Shown piece after piece: positions 13,089-25,431 of a stretch of DNA of 64,000 nucleotides (the stretch's first letter is position 1; each line of letters begins with the position of its first letter). Position numbers and translations under genes: made by a program. This DNA is from Metarhizium brunneum. Taxonomy: Eukaryota; Ascomycota; Sordariomycetes; Hypocreales; Clavicipitaceae. A model generated the notes under the pieces. It worked only from the letters and a program-made list of their open reading frames with translations. It was not told the DNA's origin and made no database searches. The stretch covers positions 868,001 to 932,000 of the forward strand of contig NC_089428.1 of the NCBI RefSeq assembly GCF_013426205.1, given 5' to 3'.

Positions 13089-14621
13089 CTACACGACATT
13101 TCCACATCTGGCATCGTAGTCTGTCAGCGCGAGCTGAGGCGCGGGTACATTCCCATCCCTCCCATATCCCGGATGGTTCAACACAGGCGCCTCGCTCCGG
13201 TCTCTGGGCGGGTGGCTTCTTGAGCTGTTGCTCTCGCTGGTATCTACCAGGTGCATCTCATAAGCTTCCACTCTCGCCTTGCCCTTGTCGTCCGAAACTG
13301 CGCTCCGGGGCTCACCGGAGGCCTCGCCACCAGCCGCAACGCCGGCATGCTGATTCAGGGGCAACGCTCCTTGCGGCCATGGCATGGCCTGCCCATCACG
13401 CGCACTGACGGGGCTGTTGTACTGGCTGGAATACGGCGAAAAGTATCTGGGAAGCGGCTTCTCGCCGTTTGCATTCACGGGGGAGTCATCCCAGCCCCGA
13501 GAGCCCTGCCGGCTCACGGGAGTGTCATCCCATCCGTTGCCCCGGAGAGGACGTTGGCTGACGGGGGTGTCGTCGTAGCCGCGAAACGACTGTGGTGCAG
13601 GAGCCTGGCCCATCTCTCGCTGCTGGGTAGGCGATGGCCAGCCCCTTTGCGCAATCTTGGCGTCCCGATCTCGCAGATATGCCTTTCTGCGGCGCTTCCC
13701 ATTCCAGATGATGCAGCATCCGACTATAACGAGGAGTGCTACAAGCGCGCCAACGGCAATGCCAACCTTGGCACCAAGGTTCAAGGGGCCGTGGTCAAAC
13801 CAAGCCGGATTGACCGTCGCCGTGGGACTCGGCGTTGAGATTTGCACAGCCGTGGTGGAAAAGAGCTCGCCGTCGAGCCCAATGTAGAGGCCCGCCGGCG
13901 GCTTCTGCTGGCAGCCAGCCTGGAGGGCAATGACAACTACATCATGGGAAGAGTCAGCAGGCTGGACGGGGTGAGTCGGTACGAGAGGAACGCTCACAGT
14001 TGGCCATGTACTGCCTGCCTTCAGCCTGCAGGCAATCAGTGCAGCCCTGGAAGTCTGGAGCATCATCCGTCTGCCAGAGATCACAGTACTGGTAGGCGTC
14101 GTAGGTCGAAGACAAGTTTTTGAACTGCACCGCATTCTTGAACGGCCCGCATGCCTTGCTGCTCGGATGTTAGTATTGGAGTTGACCAGAGCCGCAGGAG
14201 AAGAGCAAAAGGAATCTCACGTAGTAATACAGGGCGTGTTGGCAACCTTGGGGTTCTTTGCCGGCGCATCGCCCCAAACGCAATAGGACAACGCATAGCG
14301 GACATTATCTTGACAATTCGCCTGTCAGCAGACTCGCCGGCTGGCCCGAGAGACGTGGTACCTACAAAGCATAGACTGGATGTCGCTGTCGTTCCCACTG
14401 TGGTAGGTGCTGGATCTCTCGCAATCGACACATGAAGCAAACTGCTGCCCCGTAGGATCGGACGAAAAGCTGCCCTGGCTGCAAACTAGGTCCTCCGGAG
14501 CGGTCTTGTCCAGGATATTACCACAGTTGGCAGCGCATGGCGAGCCAGAGGGTACGAGAATCGACTGCGCCGCTGGCAGCAAGGCGGCTAGGAGGATTGG
14601 CAACGGGGGAGGTCGTAGCAT
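13089..14621 (-). CDS. 12-Cys ectodomain single-pass membrane protein, copy B
   Basis: Paralogue of the genes at 8467-9831 and 23452-25138. Exons 14621-14366, 14308-14221, 14158-13998 and 13936-13089 (introns 57, 62 and 61 bp) give 450 residues. Introns 1 and 3 sit at the two positions shared by all copies (phase 1; junction products MLYNVRYALSYC and MANFVVIALQAGC). Intron 2, inside the second cysteine module, is unique to this copy. Signal peptide MLRPPPLPILLAALLPAAQS, 12 ectodomain cysteines in the same order as the paralogues, one membrane helix at about 225-248 followed by NGKRRRK. The cytoplasmic tail has a short motif three times, (Y/W)DD(T/S)PV (YDDTPVS, WDDTPVS, WDDSPVN), absent from the paralogues. 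Function unknown; the tail repeats look like docking or phosphorylation sites, which is inference. Confidence 0.85.
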
Positions 14622-16031
14622 GATATTGCTGGCACGGATACGGCCGCTGTGGGTTTCGTGGGCTTCGTGGGCTCAATGTTCCCTTCCGGAGCGACTAGGC
14701 GCCAGGGAGATCCAAGGATGGCGGTGGGTGTCTGCAGCCAAGCCCTTTGACAGCTGGTAGTGCCTCACATGGACAAGAACCTGTGTCTTGTCTTCTTCCT
14801 CTCTTCTTCTCTGCCCTTCCGGCTCGAAACGAGAATTCAGGTCATCCGGCGACGTTGATATATCCCCCCAGCCTGTCCGACCATCAGCTTGTTGGTTCCG
14901 AATTCTGCCACGGCACAGGACGAGAGACTGGCAGTCGCACTGCGCGCGTCCGATGCGGGTGACAACGACCTGCCCGAGGACATTCCCCCCAAGCTCGCAC
15001 GGCACACGGCACACGGCAACGGCGCACAACATGAGTCTAGGTCAACCTGCAGGCCGACAAGCATCGACCTTGGGCTCCAACTGGTGAGCATCACGTCCAC
15101 CCGGACCGCCATGCAGTCTTCGACTTCCCCCCAGCCCTCTCTCTGCCTGCAGGGTGCCAAGCCTGTCACATCCGGCGGGATCCACCTACGGCAGACTCAA
15201 GGCTGGCGCTTCGAGGTCCAATCATGATGCTCAGTCTCAAATCGTCCTGCAGCACCCTTGTACGACCTTTACATATGACACATGATTCGTCAATTCGCAG
15301 CCAATCCTCGCCATGTCTCTTTGTGATGGAGAGGTTGAGAGCAGTCACTGGTCCATTCCCCCACCAATTCCCCAACAGCTCATGCATCTTGACACCGGCC
15401 CGTCCCCATCATGGGCCTTTGTGAGCTTGGGTGTTTGTACTCCGTACTCCGTACTCAAAGACCTTTTGACGTGACTTGGCTTCATTTCGTGCCGAATTAT
15501 CCAGCAAGCACCCTGTACGTCCCGAACCACGTAATTCGATGGCTTGACGGGCCGGTCCCGAGTGGGTCCCATGTCCCACGCGTCCATCAGGGTAATCCTT
15601 GAGCAGGCGTTCACATTTGCCTTCGCAGCGTACGAAACACACATGCCCTACTCCGTACTGAGCAAGTCAATTATTCCCGAACTCCTCAGCGACAAGACTG
15701 CATGGCGATTATTCCATTACAACGTACGGAGTAAGCAAAATATGGTAAAATCACGGTCCTCGGGTCCTCTTCTGCCGTAGCATCACCAGTCAACACCACA
15801 AAGACGCCAAAGAACACATCGCATACGCTTACTATCCCCACGACAGCCTGCAAATCTCAAATTCTACAAACTCGTCACGGCCGTTTATTCATCCCAAAAC
15901 AAAATAAGAATATGTAGATGTTGCCAGGTTTCAACAAAAATATGGACACGAAAGACCACCCAACCAACAAGGACGACCACGCAAACCAACACTCCCTATA
16001 TCCCATCCGTGGTACAAATGTCGTGTACCCT
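14622..16031. other. intergenic region between copy B and NTA1
   Basis: No gene recognised. It carries a tandem array of the nonamer TACTCCGTA (15438-15456), single copies at 15649-15657 and, inverted, at 15725-15733. Open frames of 70-120 codons on both strands look like chance. Confidence 0.5.
15438..15456. repeat. tandem TACTCCGTA-type repeat
   Basis: Two overlapping copies of TACTCCGTA (tactccgtactccgtactc). The same nonamer or its complement TACGGAGTA recurs in many spacers of this window. Confidence 0.7.
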
Positions 16032-19000
16032 CTACCAAATTGCGCTCCGCGGCCGATTTATAGACTTGGCAAGCGACCGTTCCACACATCTCAACGACGC
16101 CATGAGCTCCAGTGGGTCTATCTTGCCGTCGCTCACAAGGACCATGGCCTTGGGTGTCTTTGGACCCTGCGGTGCTTTGAGGTTAAGTGATTCGGGAACC
16201 ATCGTCTTCACTACATCAGATGACTTGTGGGCAGTGTCACGAATCCTTGACCTGGTAGCTGCAGAGCTCGATGTCTTTAGAGTTTTGGAATTCTTCCCAT
16301 CCAGCTTCGGCGACACCTGAGGCTTGGGCGACCGCGTGGCAACCTCCGGTGCGTCCTTCCTGCTCGCTGGTCGTGGTGTATTTTGTGTCGACCGCCTTCC
16401 TACTCTCTCTGGCTGGGCGGGAGGGCGAGCCGGCGTAGTAGTTGCTGGCCTATTGTTCCCGGGTTGGTGGCTCTGCTGCCCGGTTCTGGAGCGGGATCGG
16501 GAGCCGTGAACGGGACAATTGGGCGCGGTGTACTCTTCGATAAGTGCGAACTGAGATAGGTCTACGGTCTCGGGGTGACGGTTTCGGCTGTTGTTTGCGC
16601 TGTTGCGCCGTTCGCGGCTTCCAGGCGTGGCAGCTTGTTGGTCCGTGGCGGGTCTATCCTCGCGCCGACGACCACGGCTTGTTCCTCTGTCGACAAGTTT
16701 GGCAGGTGTGTTGGACCTTATTTCGCGCTGCATGAAGGCGTTTCTAGATGGAGGCTGGTCACCAATTCTCCCTTTGGAGCTACTCCTTTGTCTGATACGA
16801 CCGCTTGAAACGGGCCGTAGAATTGGCGGATCTTGGGGCGCAGGGTTGGACCGCCGCTGTCTACTCGTATTACTCGAGTCTCTCGAGTCCGCAGAATTGG
16901 CGGGATCCGGGCTGAGGGCTATTGGTATCGAAGCAGTCATTTTGCGGCGGTCATAGCCATGGTCTTGTAGCATTGGGATTGGTCTCCGGCTCCGGCTCTT
17001 GCTCCGGCTCTTGCTCCGACTTCTCGAGACTTGATGTCCAGAGTTAGACTTTGAACGGTCTCGGTTGCCATTGAAGGAGAAGTGTTGTTGCTGAGGTACG
17101 TCGGCGAACATGGCCATGTCTTGCCGTCTTTGGCAGACAACTCCAAGCTCGTTCTTGCCTACGACGTCTGACCTTGATCTCTCATGACCACGAGATCGAT
17201 TTCTGTGCCGAGACTCTAAGGAGTAAGGGTGCATTGGGAGAGACTCTTGTCTCGAGGCATCAGCGAGGTTATTCATTGGCGATATTCGTTCAGGGGCATC
17301 GGGACGAATTCGGACCAGCGATGTCTCATGAGGTGATGTGGACCGGTTGATCATGTGGTTGGCAATGCTCGGTGGACGACCCGGCTGGTTGTTCCACACA
17401 GAAACATCAGACCTGATGCTATAGCGATTTTCCTGGTTCGCGAGTGCCGAACCTTCCGAGGCGATAAGATCATCCTCTTCATCTGGAAATGCCCATCTTG
17501 AATCAGGCACTTCAGCTGGGGAAATCAGCGCAGATGGCCAGCAAACTCGGGACGACTCGAAAGGCGACTCGGACGCCGCCCATGGAGATAGTTCAGCATT
17601 GACATTTGACCCATGGAAACTGGCCTCTCCCCCCAGAATTTTGAAAGGCCCACTGCTAGCGTTTGCCGAATATGATGCAGGAGAAGGTCCATTCAGATGT
17701 CTCTGGCTGTTGGGGTGATTTGTTGAAACCATGAGCCTGGGCCGGAGCGAATGAGGCGTTGGACTCGGAGCTGTTGGTGTATGAATATCCGAACCCTCTA
17801 GACCATGTCTCGCGGCCGGATCTGAGCGAGGTTGACTGAACGAAGTGTTTCTGCTGTACTCGGCAGACAGATTCTTCCCTTGGGTGGCGTCGGATTCGCC
17901 TTGGAACCTCTGACGGCCGCTCGAGGGTGGATCTTCAGACTCTTTTCGGCCTTGAGGATGCTGAGAGCGATAGTTCTCGTAGTCCGCACGGTGGTCGTTT
18001 TCCTCTGGCTCCCCAGCCTCGACTTCAGGGTCGTTCTCTCCAGGGCGATATACTAATTTGGCATATGGAGCTTCATCAGTATCGACAACAAGCAGCTCTT
18101 TGTCGCCGCGGCCGAGGATTCCGTATACTCGAACTTCGCCAGATTCGATGCCGATGACAGCACTGGTGCCAGCATATGTGACTTCCCCCTCCATGCCAGT
18201 ACGATTCGCAAACACTACTATAACCTCCTCGGTGGACTCTGCTCTTATTATTGGTTCAAGGCGGGAAACCCAATAGAGCAGAGTGTTCATGTCTGGTTCT
18301 TGAGGCATACGACTAAACTGGCGGGGATCGTCATTGGTTATCCAAGCCATGGATATCACAACCAGACGAGCTCCGCAGTCTAAAACATGCTGGGCAAACT
18401 CGAACTTATCCCACGGTGCCTCAAATTTGTACGGGCTGCGATACACATTAGAACATGCGAGTCTGAAATTTGGCAACAATCTCAATCTGGCCGCGATTAC
18501 ACGTACTTGAGGTCCATGCAAATTCCGATAGCAGTAGGTCCCAGACCATCCAGTCTCTCGCCAAAGAATCCGGCCGGCCCTTCCAGAGCCCATGTTTCGT
18601 CCGTGTAGTACAGGTGAGTCTTTCGGTAGTTGGCCACCGTCTCTCCCTCACCGTTGACAATAATGGCTGCATTGTAATACTCCGGGTTTGTCGGCCACTT
18701 AAAAGTCGGGTCGACCTTTTCAGGATAGCCAGCGATGACGGTACAGTCGTATTTCAAGGCGGTAGTTCGGGCCCACAAGGAGCTGATGCCAGAAACTGAG
18801 GGTTCGAGGAACTGCGATATATCGCCCAAAGACTTGAAGTTGTATCCTACACTGGAGTTAGAAAATTCGACACTGTTTCGCTCCCCGGGTCTTCTTGTCT
18901 CTCAGTCAGCGGCCGAGCAGGCCCCAACCAGACGCAGAGTCCAAGTCCGTGCATCACCGAGTCTTCACGCAGGACGGACGTACCCGAAAATGCCAGCTCC

Positions 19001-19119
19001 GGCAAGACCAGCAGATCAAGAGCCTCGGGATCTACACGACTTAAAATCGCATCCGCCCGGTTGAGATTATTGTCCACATCCCCGACCTGCGGCGCAAACT
19101 GAAGACAGGCGATCCTCAT
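16032..19119 (-). CDS. NTA1: protein N-terminal amidase (NTA1-type) with long C-terminal extension
   Basis: Nitrilase-superfamily enzyme that deamidates N-terminal Asn and Gln, creating substrates for the N-degron pathway. Exons 19119-18984, 18846-18507 and 18435-16032 (introns 137 and 71 bp) give 959 residues. Junctions restore LAFSGYNFKSL and CMDLNPYKFEAPW, both typical of NTA1. The catalytic triad is visible: Glu in VLPELAFSG, Lys in YRKTHLYYTDE, Cys in GICMDLNPY. The amidase ends near residue 320. About 640 residues of disordered, Ser/Arg/Pro-rich sequence follow, including an RS repeat (SRSRSKSRSKSRSRR, coded near 16985-17030). Yeast Nta1 is about half this length and lacks such a tail, so the tail may add nuclear targeting or partner binding. 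The third exon is open throughout; a missed intron or a fused neighbour cannot be excluded, but no second domain is visible. Confidence 0.9.
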
Positions 19120-20717
19120 CTTGGCCCTTCGACAGCCCAGGCCAGTATGGCTTTCGCGCTGCGCACCTGCTACTCCCGCCTCAGCCTCGATCGCCAGCCG
19201 TATCGGCGGACCAGAACGGAGGGCAGCAACCAAATAGGACGCCCGAAAAAGAAAAGGCAAGCGCAACCAACACCCAAAAGAATCTATCACCAAAAGCGGA
19301 ATGCTGGACCAACGGGAGGATATAATGGTGGTTTGTGCGTCGAGGTGTGGTGACACAAGCCGTCGGTTCCTAGACAGATTTCATCATTCCAGTCGCCCCC
19401 AAAGCGTGGCCGCACGCTGCACCGCCCGAGTGACTGGGGCACCGCAGCTCCAGCGAGCAGGACAGGCAGTCATGAGGTCTGGCTGTGAGATTGATTGGGC
19501 GGCTCGAGGCTTGCTGCTAAGCAGACTGCCGACACCAAGACCGTAGGTGGCACGACGCCGTGACGCGTGATGGAGTTGGCTGTAGGACAAATGCTGGGTT
19601 TGCCCCTCGCGGCGTGCGACCCCAGATTGTGAACTGCGCCATGATTGGCGGCCAGGCGTCCCCCGCCGCGGTGTGAGCCAATCACGATTCTTGATTAAGC
19701 GCCAAAGTCAAAGTTTAAGCAGGGGTGCCTCTGGCCATTGGTGGCTTGGCTTTTTGCCGGTCTGGCCATGAAATATTTGAATGCTGTGCTCCGTAGTACT
19801 CCGTACTCCGTACACTACGACATATGATTCCAACGAGAAAACGTTCATCGTCTGGCTGTTGTGCGGCCAACATGGGCTGATATCTACACCAAACGACCCC
19901 TTGATTGTACGCATTCGCTCCAAGCGCTTTGGTGCCCAAAATTGCCTGGGATGCGATTTCCCGCAAACTCTGGTAATACACAATGCCTGGGCTTTTATTG
20001 GCATCCAAGAAATGGGTTACTCAGGCTGCTGTGTCCGCACAAACTGACGGCGGATTACTTTCAAACCTGTTCTAATATGCAGTGACTGCGTCGACACACA
20101 ATACTCCAACCAGTAGGCGTGTTCCCCTCCTGTCCTACAAGAAACCCTCATGTCACGCATCATCAGATTCATTGGCAAGCCATGAGCCTACAGTCTTCCG
20201 GATACACGCCGCCTAAGATGATGAGAGAAAGGAAACCATCTCTTACTTCTAGCTCCCGTGCAACATTGGCAAGGCCACTCCTAGTCACCTCGCGGCTATT
20301 TTGCTCCCATCGTGACCATGATGTCGCACAGGGCGCAGTCCATTATTTTTCCCCTCGTGCCGTATAACCGAAATACAATAAAGCAAGCGCAAAATATTGC
20401 GCCTCGTCCAACACCAGAATTCTCGGACTTGCGTCGAAAATGCCCCGGTTGGCGGCAGCCCAGGCAAGAACAATGCAGAGACTTGACCGAGATGCTCCAG
20501 ACAAGCAAAGCCATGTCCATCCCGGTGCAGAACTCACATCGGCGGCATCTCCGCGGTGTTGTTTGGGCCCGCGTCTTCGAGGTGCTCCTTTGCATTGACT
20601 CCTCGCCATCCGAACCAGCACCGACGGGTTCTTCCGGGGCTAAGGAGTTTTTCGTTGCCAACAGGTCAGTATGTGATCCGTGGGATGTTGCTTCTCTGTG
20701 GGCGATTTGTGGTGGCT
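19120..20717. other. intergenic region upstream of NTA1
   Basis: Contains the NTA1 promoter and the 3' side of the small secreted protein gene. A tandem TACTCCGTA array lies at 19797-19813. A possible third exon of the secreted protein gene would occupy 20534-20639. No other gene recognised. Confidence 0.45.
19797..19813. repeat. tandem TACTCCGTA-type repeat
   Basis: Two overlapping copies of TACTCCGTA in the spacer left of NTA1. Confidence 0.7.
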
Positions 20718-21154
20718 TACTTGACAATGGTCATGATGCCTGCGTCGTCATCCCTCGCGTAACCCCAGGACATGGTGAAGCTGCTGCCCACGCACCTCTG
20801 GTCGGAGAAAGAGGCATGTCTCGCGTCCCCGTTGACGTGAACCAGCATGTAGCAGTACATGGGGTCGAGGTTGGGGCTGCTGATGTCGAATCTCATCCAG
20901 ATCTCCCCGTCGCTTGGGATACCTAATGGTGGCCGAACCGTTAGAGACGAACCGGCCGGAGGCTACGGAGGAGGAGAGGGGGGTTGTGTATAGAACTTGC
21001 GTCTGGTGACGTTTGTTAACTCCCAGCTTGGGGCTTCATAGAGGGCCTTGTCATTGCCGCGCTTGTCGTGTGATTCGCCGGATGCAGCGTGAATACTCTG
21101 CGCGACGGTCCAGATACACAACAGCGAAGTGTACTTGATAGTGAGCATCGTCAT
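20718..21154 (-). CDS. small secreted protein, exon structure unresolved
   Basis: The 21154 ATG opens with a signal peptide (MTMLTIKYTSLLCIWTVAQS) and a dibasic KR shortly after. The mature start reads ALYEAPSWELTNVTRRK. A second coding stretch at about 20900-20718 reads IPSDGEIWMRFDISSPN and CVGSSFTMSWGYARDDDAG. The two are in different frames and must be joined by an intron between about 21030 and 20910. An acceptor at CATTAG or CCGTAG is possible, but I could not fix the donor. The stop at 20718 overlaps a good donor (GTAAGC, from 20720) that would splice to CTCCTTAG and add a short basic tail ending at 20534. Few cysteines, beta-strand-like composition; family not recognised. Confidence 0.45.
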
Positions 21155-21651
21155 GGCCAGAGAGTTTTGCTGACAGGCGGACTCAATTTTTACGTAAAAA
21201 GATACTGGTCTGCTAGCTTCTTATAATCTCAGCTTCGAGGCAGTCCAAATCTTGAGACTCTTTTAACATGTAAACTTGAAATTGCTTCCAGTGACACGAG
21301 CAAGTTCAATCATGGCACAATGGCATCGTGGTTAGTCTCAGCTCATCTCCCAACTGGTGTCTGATACCGTCTCCCTGGAAGCACCCGTACAAGCCGTGCT
21401 GTGTTTGTCAATCACAAGAAAAGGCTCTCTGCACGATTAGAGCGGAAACCCAGCCACAGAATCTCTGCTCTCGAGTGCCACCGTTCCGGTTTTTTGGTTG
21501 TTCATCCACAGACCATGATCTACGAAGTAGTAATACAAGGGCCTGTTCTCCGTACACTCGGTCAAGTGACGGCACATGTCTCTCCAGATCGAAACCCATG
21601 TCTCAGCCTGCAAGGGTCCGGTAGTGACAACTGCAGTCCATCATCCCAGCC

Positions 21652-21667
21652 TACGGAGTACTCCGTA
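21652..21667. repeat. palindromic TACGGAGTA/TACTCCGTA repeat
   Basis: A head-to-head pair of the recurring nonamer, tacggagtactccgta, gives a perfect 16-bp palindrome. Confidence 0.7.
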
Positions 21668-21999
21668 CGGGTTGCCAAAATCCCCCGCCTACGTCGAGGT
21701 TGAAGTGGACAAATACCTCTGTGAACGCATCTGCGATGTTCCTACCCGGTCACCTCCACCTCCCGGGTTATACGCGGCGTGGTGGTGAACCGCCCCGGGC
21801 ACGACTCAAGATATGCACCCGAGAGGAACAAGAAATGGATCCATATTACTAGTATGTAGTATTTGAATAACCGCGTTGGCGGTTATCGTCGATGCCACAT
21901 CAGTAGCGCCGCCGGGGCTGGGATCGGACGAGGCGATTGCCAAGCCGCCCGCGCCATCTCGAGATGCTACATCCCTGCATCTTGACTTTTCGAGAGATC

Positions 22000-22017
22000 T
22001 ACTCCGTACTCCGTACT
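22000..22017. repeat. tandem TACTCCGTA-type repeat
   Basis: Overlapping copies, tactccgtactccgtact, identical in layout to the arrays near 15440 and 19800. Confidence 0.7.
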
Positions 22018-23451
22018 ATGGTTCCTCCTTTGTGTTCCCCTCCTGGAGTGAAAAATGTATCAAATTTAGTACAGCACCAGGGCGAGCGTTTTGGCTTGTG
22101 TAGTGGTGCCAAGGGTCAAGAGAGGGATAGAGCATGTATGATAGCATATGATGACAGGCAAAGCTCGAGTCGTCATTAGGCCCTCACCGGGAAGTGGCCT
22201 GCAGAGCTCAACGGTTGTTTGACGCAATGTCAGGGCTCAAGAGGGTGTGTCTGGTGTGTGTGCATGCCCACCCGGCTCGTCCTCCGTAACGTAAAACATG
22301 AGAGCTCGCATCGGTTTGCGAACTCATCGCACGGCGGAGCCGCAAGATGGTGACAGTACTCCGTACTACGCCGTAGACGCCGAAGACAGTCGTCGTACCA
22401 GTTTTCCTGGTCTCGGGGCTCCCCGTACGCCTGTATCAGATGCTTGAAGCAAAACCACACGTCTCGCTTGTCACGAACTGGTCCAGAGATACGGACAAAG
22501 AGCAAAGGGTCACTCACACATGGAGTCCCCCCAGACTAAACGCACCCTCTCGCCGCGCACGCCGTCTCAAACGCACCTCGAGTGTCCAAATGTCAACTGT
22601 CCAAAGGCTCCCGCCTCCCCCACCGCCTCGCAGACGAGCCAGCAAGCCAATGCGGTCGTCCGTCAAGGCAGAAGCCGTGAGTGGCAGGTCGGGAAGACGG
22701 GTGGTCATCAGCGCTGTGATTGGTTCGGCCCGCAGGGGTCTGGGTTGCGGAGGCGTCTAGCGGCCTGTGCAGCGCCATCTCACTGGCTGCTCGTCCTCCA
22801 CACTTGATCAATTGATCTCTTTGGCACTTCAATGTTGACTTGACATTTCAACCACCGCCCATGCAACTCATGCAGCCATCCCGCCATGTCACCAACAGCC
22901 AAAGCATTGAATGCTGTTGGTTCAGGGCGATATTCCGCATGCCTTGACTGGCCCAAACGTGGTAGTACAGCACCTGCGCACGGCTCGGAGATGGCAAGGG
23001 ACGTCTGGAACGTCCAACAGAAGATGTGCAGACTCTCTCGAGTCTCGACAACCGAGCTGCTCTGTTGCCCCCGGCAGAGCCAGCAAGCCACCACCATCAA
23101 CCATGCGCAATCGAATGCATTTCGCCCGTCTCTGGTCCCCACCGCCCCCGGAGACTGAATCACAGTTACACAGGGCCAAAGGTGTTCTTTCATATAATAT
23201 TCTGTGCTTGGGGCTGTTCGGCTAGCTAGCTTGCATCTTGGCTCGAGATTTCGATCCTCCCTCCCGGCCGCCGCATCTTGCTCCTCGCCAGTTTATATAC
23301 CGTCTGAGGGCTTTCCTGCCCCTCTGTGTGCAACCGAGAACAGAGTGCCAGCTTGGCAACCCTCAGGCCATGTAACGAGCATCAGTTTACCCAGTCACCC
23401 ATCAAGCAGCCCTCCCGTCTCGCCCTTCCGGGGCCTGGACGCCGCAACACC

Positions 23452-25138
23452 ATGGAGCTTCCAGCCGTCACTCTTCTCCTCCTAGCCATAGCCGGCCTCA
23501 CCACCGCTCTGGAAGTCACCCCGGGATCACGGTGTGCAGTAGAATGCCTCGACTCGCCTGGTGGAAACGACTTCAGTGCCTCGGACTCGACCACGACGGT
23601 GGACGACATCAGCTGCAAAGACCTGGACTACTCGACCACCGATGCCGGCATCAAGTTCAGAAAGTGCCTGGACTGCTTGCAACATAGCAAGAAGGTTGAC
23701 AAGACCGAGTCGGACCTGAAATGGTACATATGTACGGCTCAAGACTCTGGGACCCCGTGCGCCTGGCGTATGTATGTCGTCAAAGACTGACAGACAAGTG
23801 GCAGATAATCTACGATATACCCTCACCACATGCATGTACGCCGCGCCCAAGGCCGTGAAAAACGGCACCGTGGCAGCTCAATGCAATGTAGACAAGGCCT
23901 GCATGGCCATGAAGGAGCCGTTGATAGAGCCAGGTTTCAACGCCAACCCAAACACCACCTGGGATTACTGCACCGCCAACAACGGTGCCTTCATGGGGCC
24001 GAACCTCTCGCCATGTATAAGTTGTCTCCAAGCAACCGAGGGGGAAGCCTATCTCTCCAACTGTAAGACAAGAAAAATAATCCCCGTCAAGCCCATCTCC
24101 CCTCATAAATATCAAAACTCTAACGCCCCTACAGTCCTGGCTGCGCTCGAGGCCGGTTGCAAACAAGCTCCAGAAGACGGCGCGGTCCTCTCTCTCAGCG
24201 GAAGCGTCTTCACCACCTCCCCCATCAACACGACGGACCCCTCTGCCAACGACCAAGCGAATCAGTCCAGCGGCAGCCTCTCGCCCAGCGCCATCGCCGG
24301 CATCGCCATAGGCGTGTTCCTCATATTCCTCCTGGCCGCTGCCCTCCTCGTAGTCCACTTCCGCCGCGAACGGTCCTGGAACGAATGGGAACAGTCCTGC
24401 TACTACTCCAACTTCCCCCCGCCAGCCGCGTACACAGAACAGCCCATGTCGCAAGCTTACCGTCGCTACTACACCGGCAACGCCTTCAGCGAAAAGGCGC
24501 ACCCAGCACAGCCCAACTCCAGCGGCGAATACTACGACCGTGTCGAGGCAGAACTAGCCGCCGCCGCAAGGCAAAACAAGCAAGCCAACTCGGCACCGCA
24601 TAGCCACGTCTCATCCAGCCCGACCATCCATAACCAGGACGAGACCCTACCCGCGAGCAGCGTGTGCCGGTCCCGCTCCTTCGGCCACGTCAGTCGAGCG
24701 CGAACACCCTCGCCGCCGGCGGAAACTCACACCCACCGCCGCTCAAACACGCCAGACTCGTTTGCCGTCCAGGCCTATCTAAACGCCGCCGAGGATTCCG
24801 CCCGGCTGGCCGCTCGAAAATCCATCCATCCCACCAGCTACGCCCCAGAGCCGCAAAGCAAGAGAACTCCAGCCATTTCTACCCCTTATCTGCCGTATAT
24901 GCCCAAGCTTCGAATACCCAAGATATTTATCAACAGAGAGGGACCCAGGGATGTGCGTCAAATGCAAATCTCGCCGCCATTGATGACGCACGACCCCAGG
25001 TTTCACGATATACCCATGTCTGGACCGGTGGCCATGTCGAGAGATCGACCGCCGCCCCCGTTGGCCAGTGTTGCCAGGCAGGATGGCTATATCGAAGTTC
25101 CTTTGAGAAGTGGGAAAAGCACTCTGTACGGCTACTGA
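23452..25138 (+). CDS. 12-Cys ectodomain single-pass membrane protein, copy C
   Basis: Third paralogue, on the opposite strand to the other two. Exons 23452-23731, 23805-24062 and 24135-25138 (introns 73 and 72 bp, both phase 1) give 513 residues. Signal peptide MELPAVTLLLLAIAGLTTA; ectodomain with 12 cysteines in the family order; junction products WYIYNLRYTLTTC and YLSNFLAALEAGC. The membrane helix lies at about 230-252, followed by HFRRERSW and a 250-residue Pro/Ser/Arg-rich cytoplasmic tail unlike those of copies A and B. Intron 2 is a multiple of three and has no in-frame stop, so its retention would only insert 24 residues; the splice is supported by the match to the paralogues. Function unknown, most likely a cell-surface protein. 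Confidence 0.87.
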
Positions 25139-25431
25139 ATCGCGTCAGTAGTTGTAGTAATGGTGTGCTATTATACTCTCAGCGCAGCAAGAGCCATTGC
25201 GCCACTTTTTGCGTAGAGATGCATATAGGGTGGTTTTCTGAAAGATTATTCCGGTTATCCTGGTGTTCAAGGTTTTTTTTCGGGATATGCTTCCTCACTA
25301 TCATTTAATTGGCCTTGGGTAGGGACTTGGAGTTGTGGTGCCATAACGCCGGGACAATATAGCGATTATTTCATATCATGAATCAATTCTTCTCTTTATA
25401 CATTACTTAAACCTATTACAGTACCAACCAT

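Larger units (their letters stand above)
21155..23451. other. intergenic region, upstream of copy C
   Basis: A gap of 2.3 kb with no gene I can support. It holds the largest group of TACTCCGTA nonamers in the window: a perfect 16-bp palindrome at 21652-21667, a tandem array at 22000-22017 and a single copy at 22358-22366. A TATA-like sequence (tttatatacc) lies about 160 bp before the copy C start. Confidence 0.5.

Noticed and set aside
24063..24134. Reading straight through intron 2 of copy C
   Set aside because: The frame is open, but splicing gives NFLAALEAGC, matching both paralogues, with good donor and acceptor.
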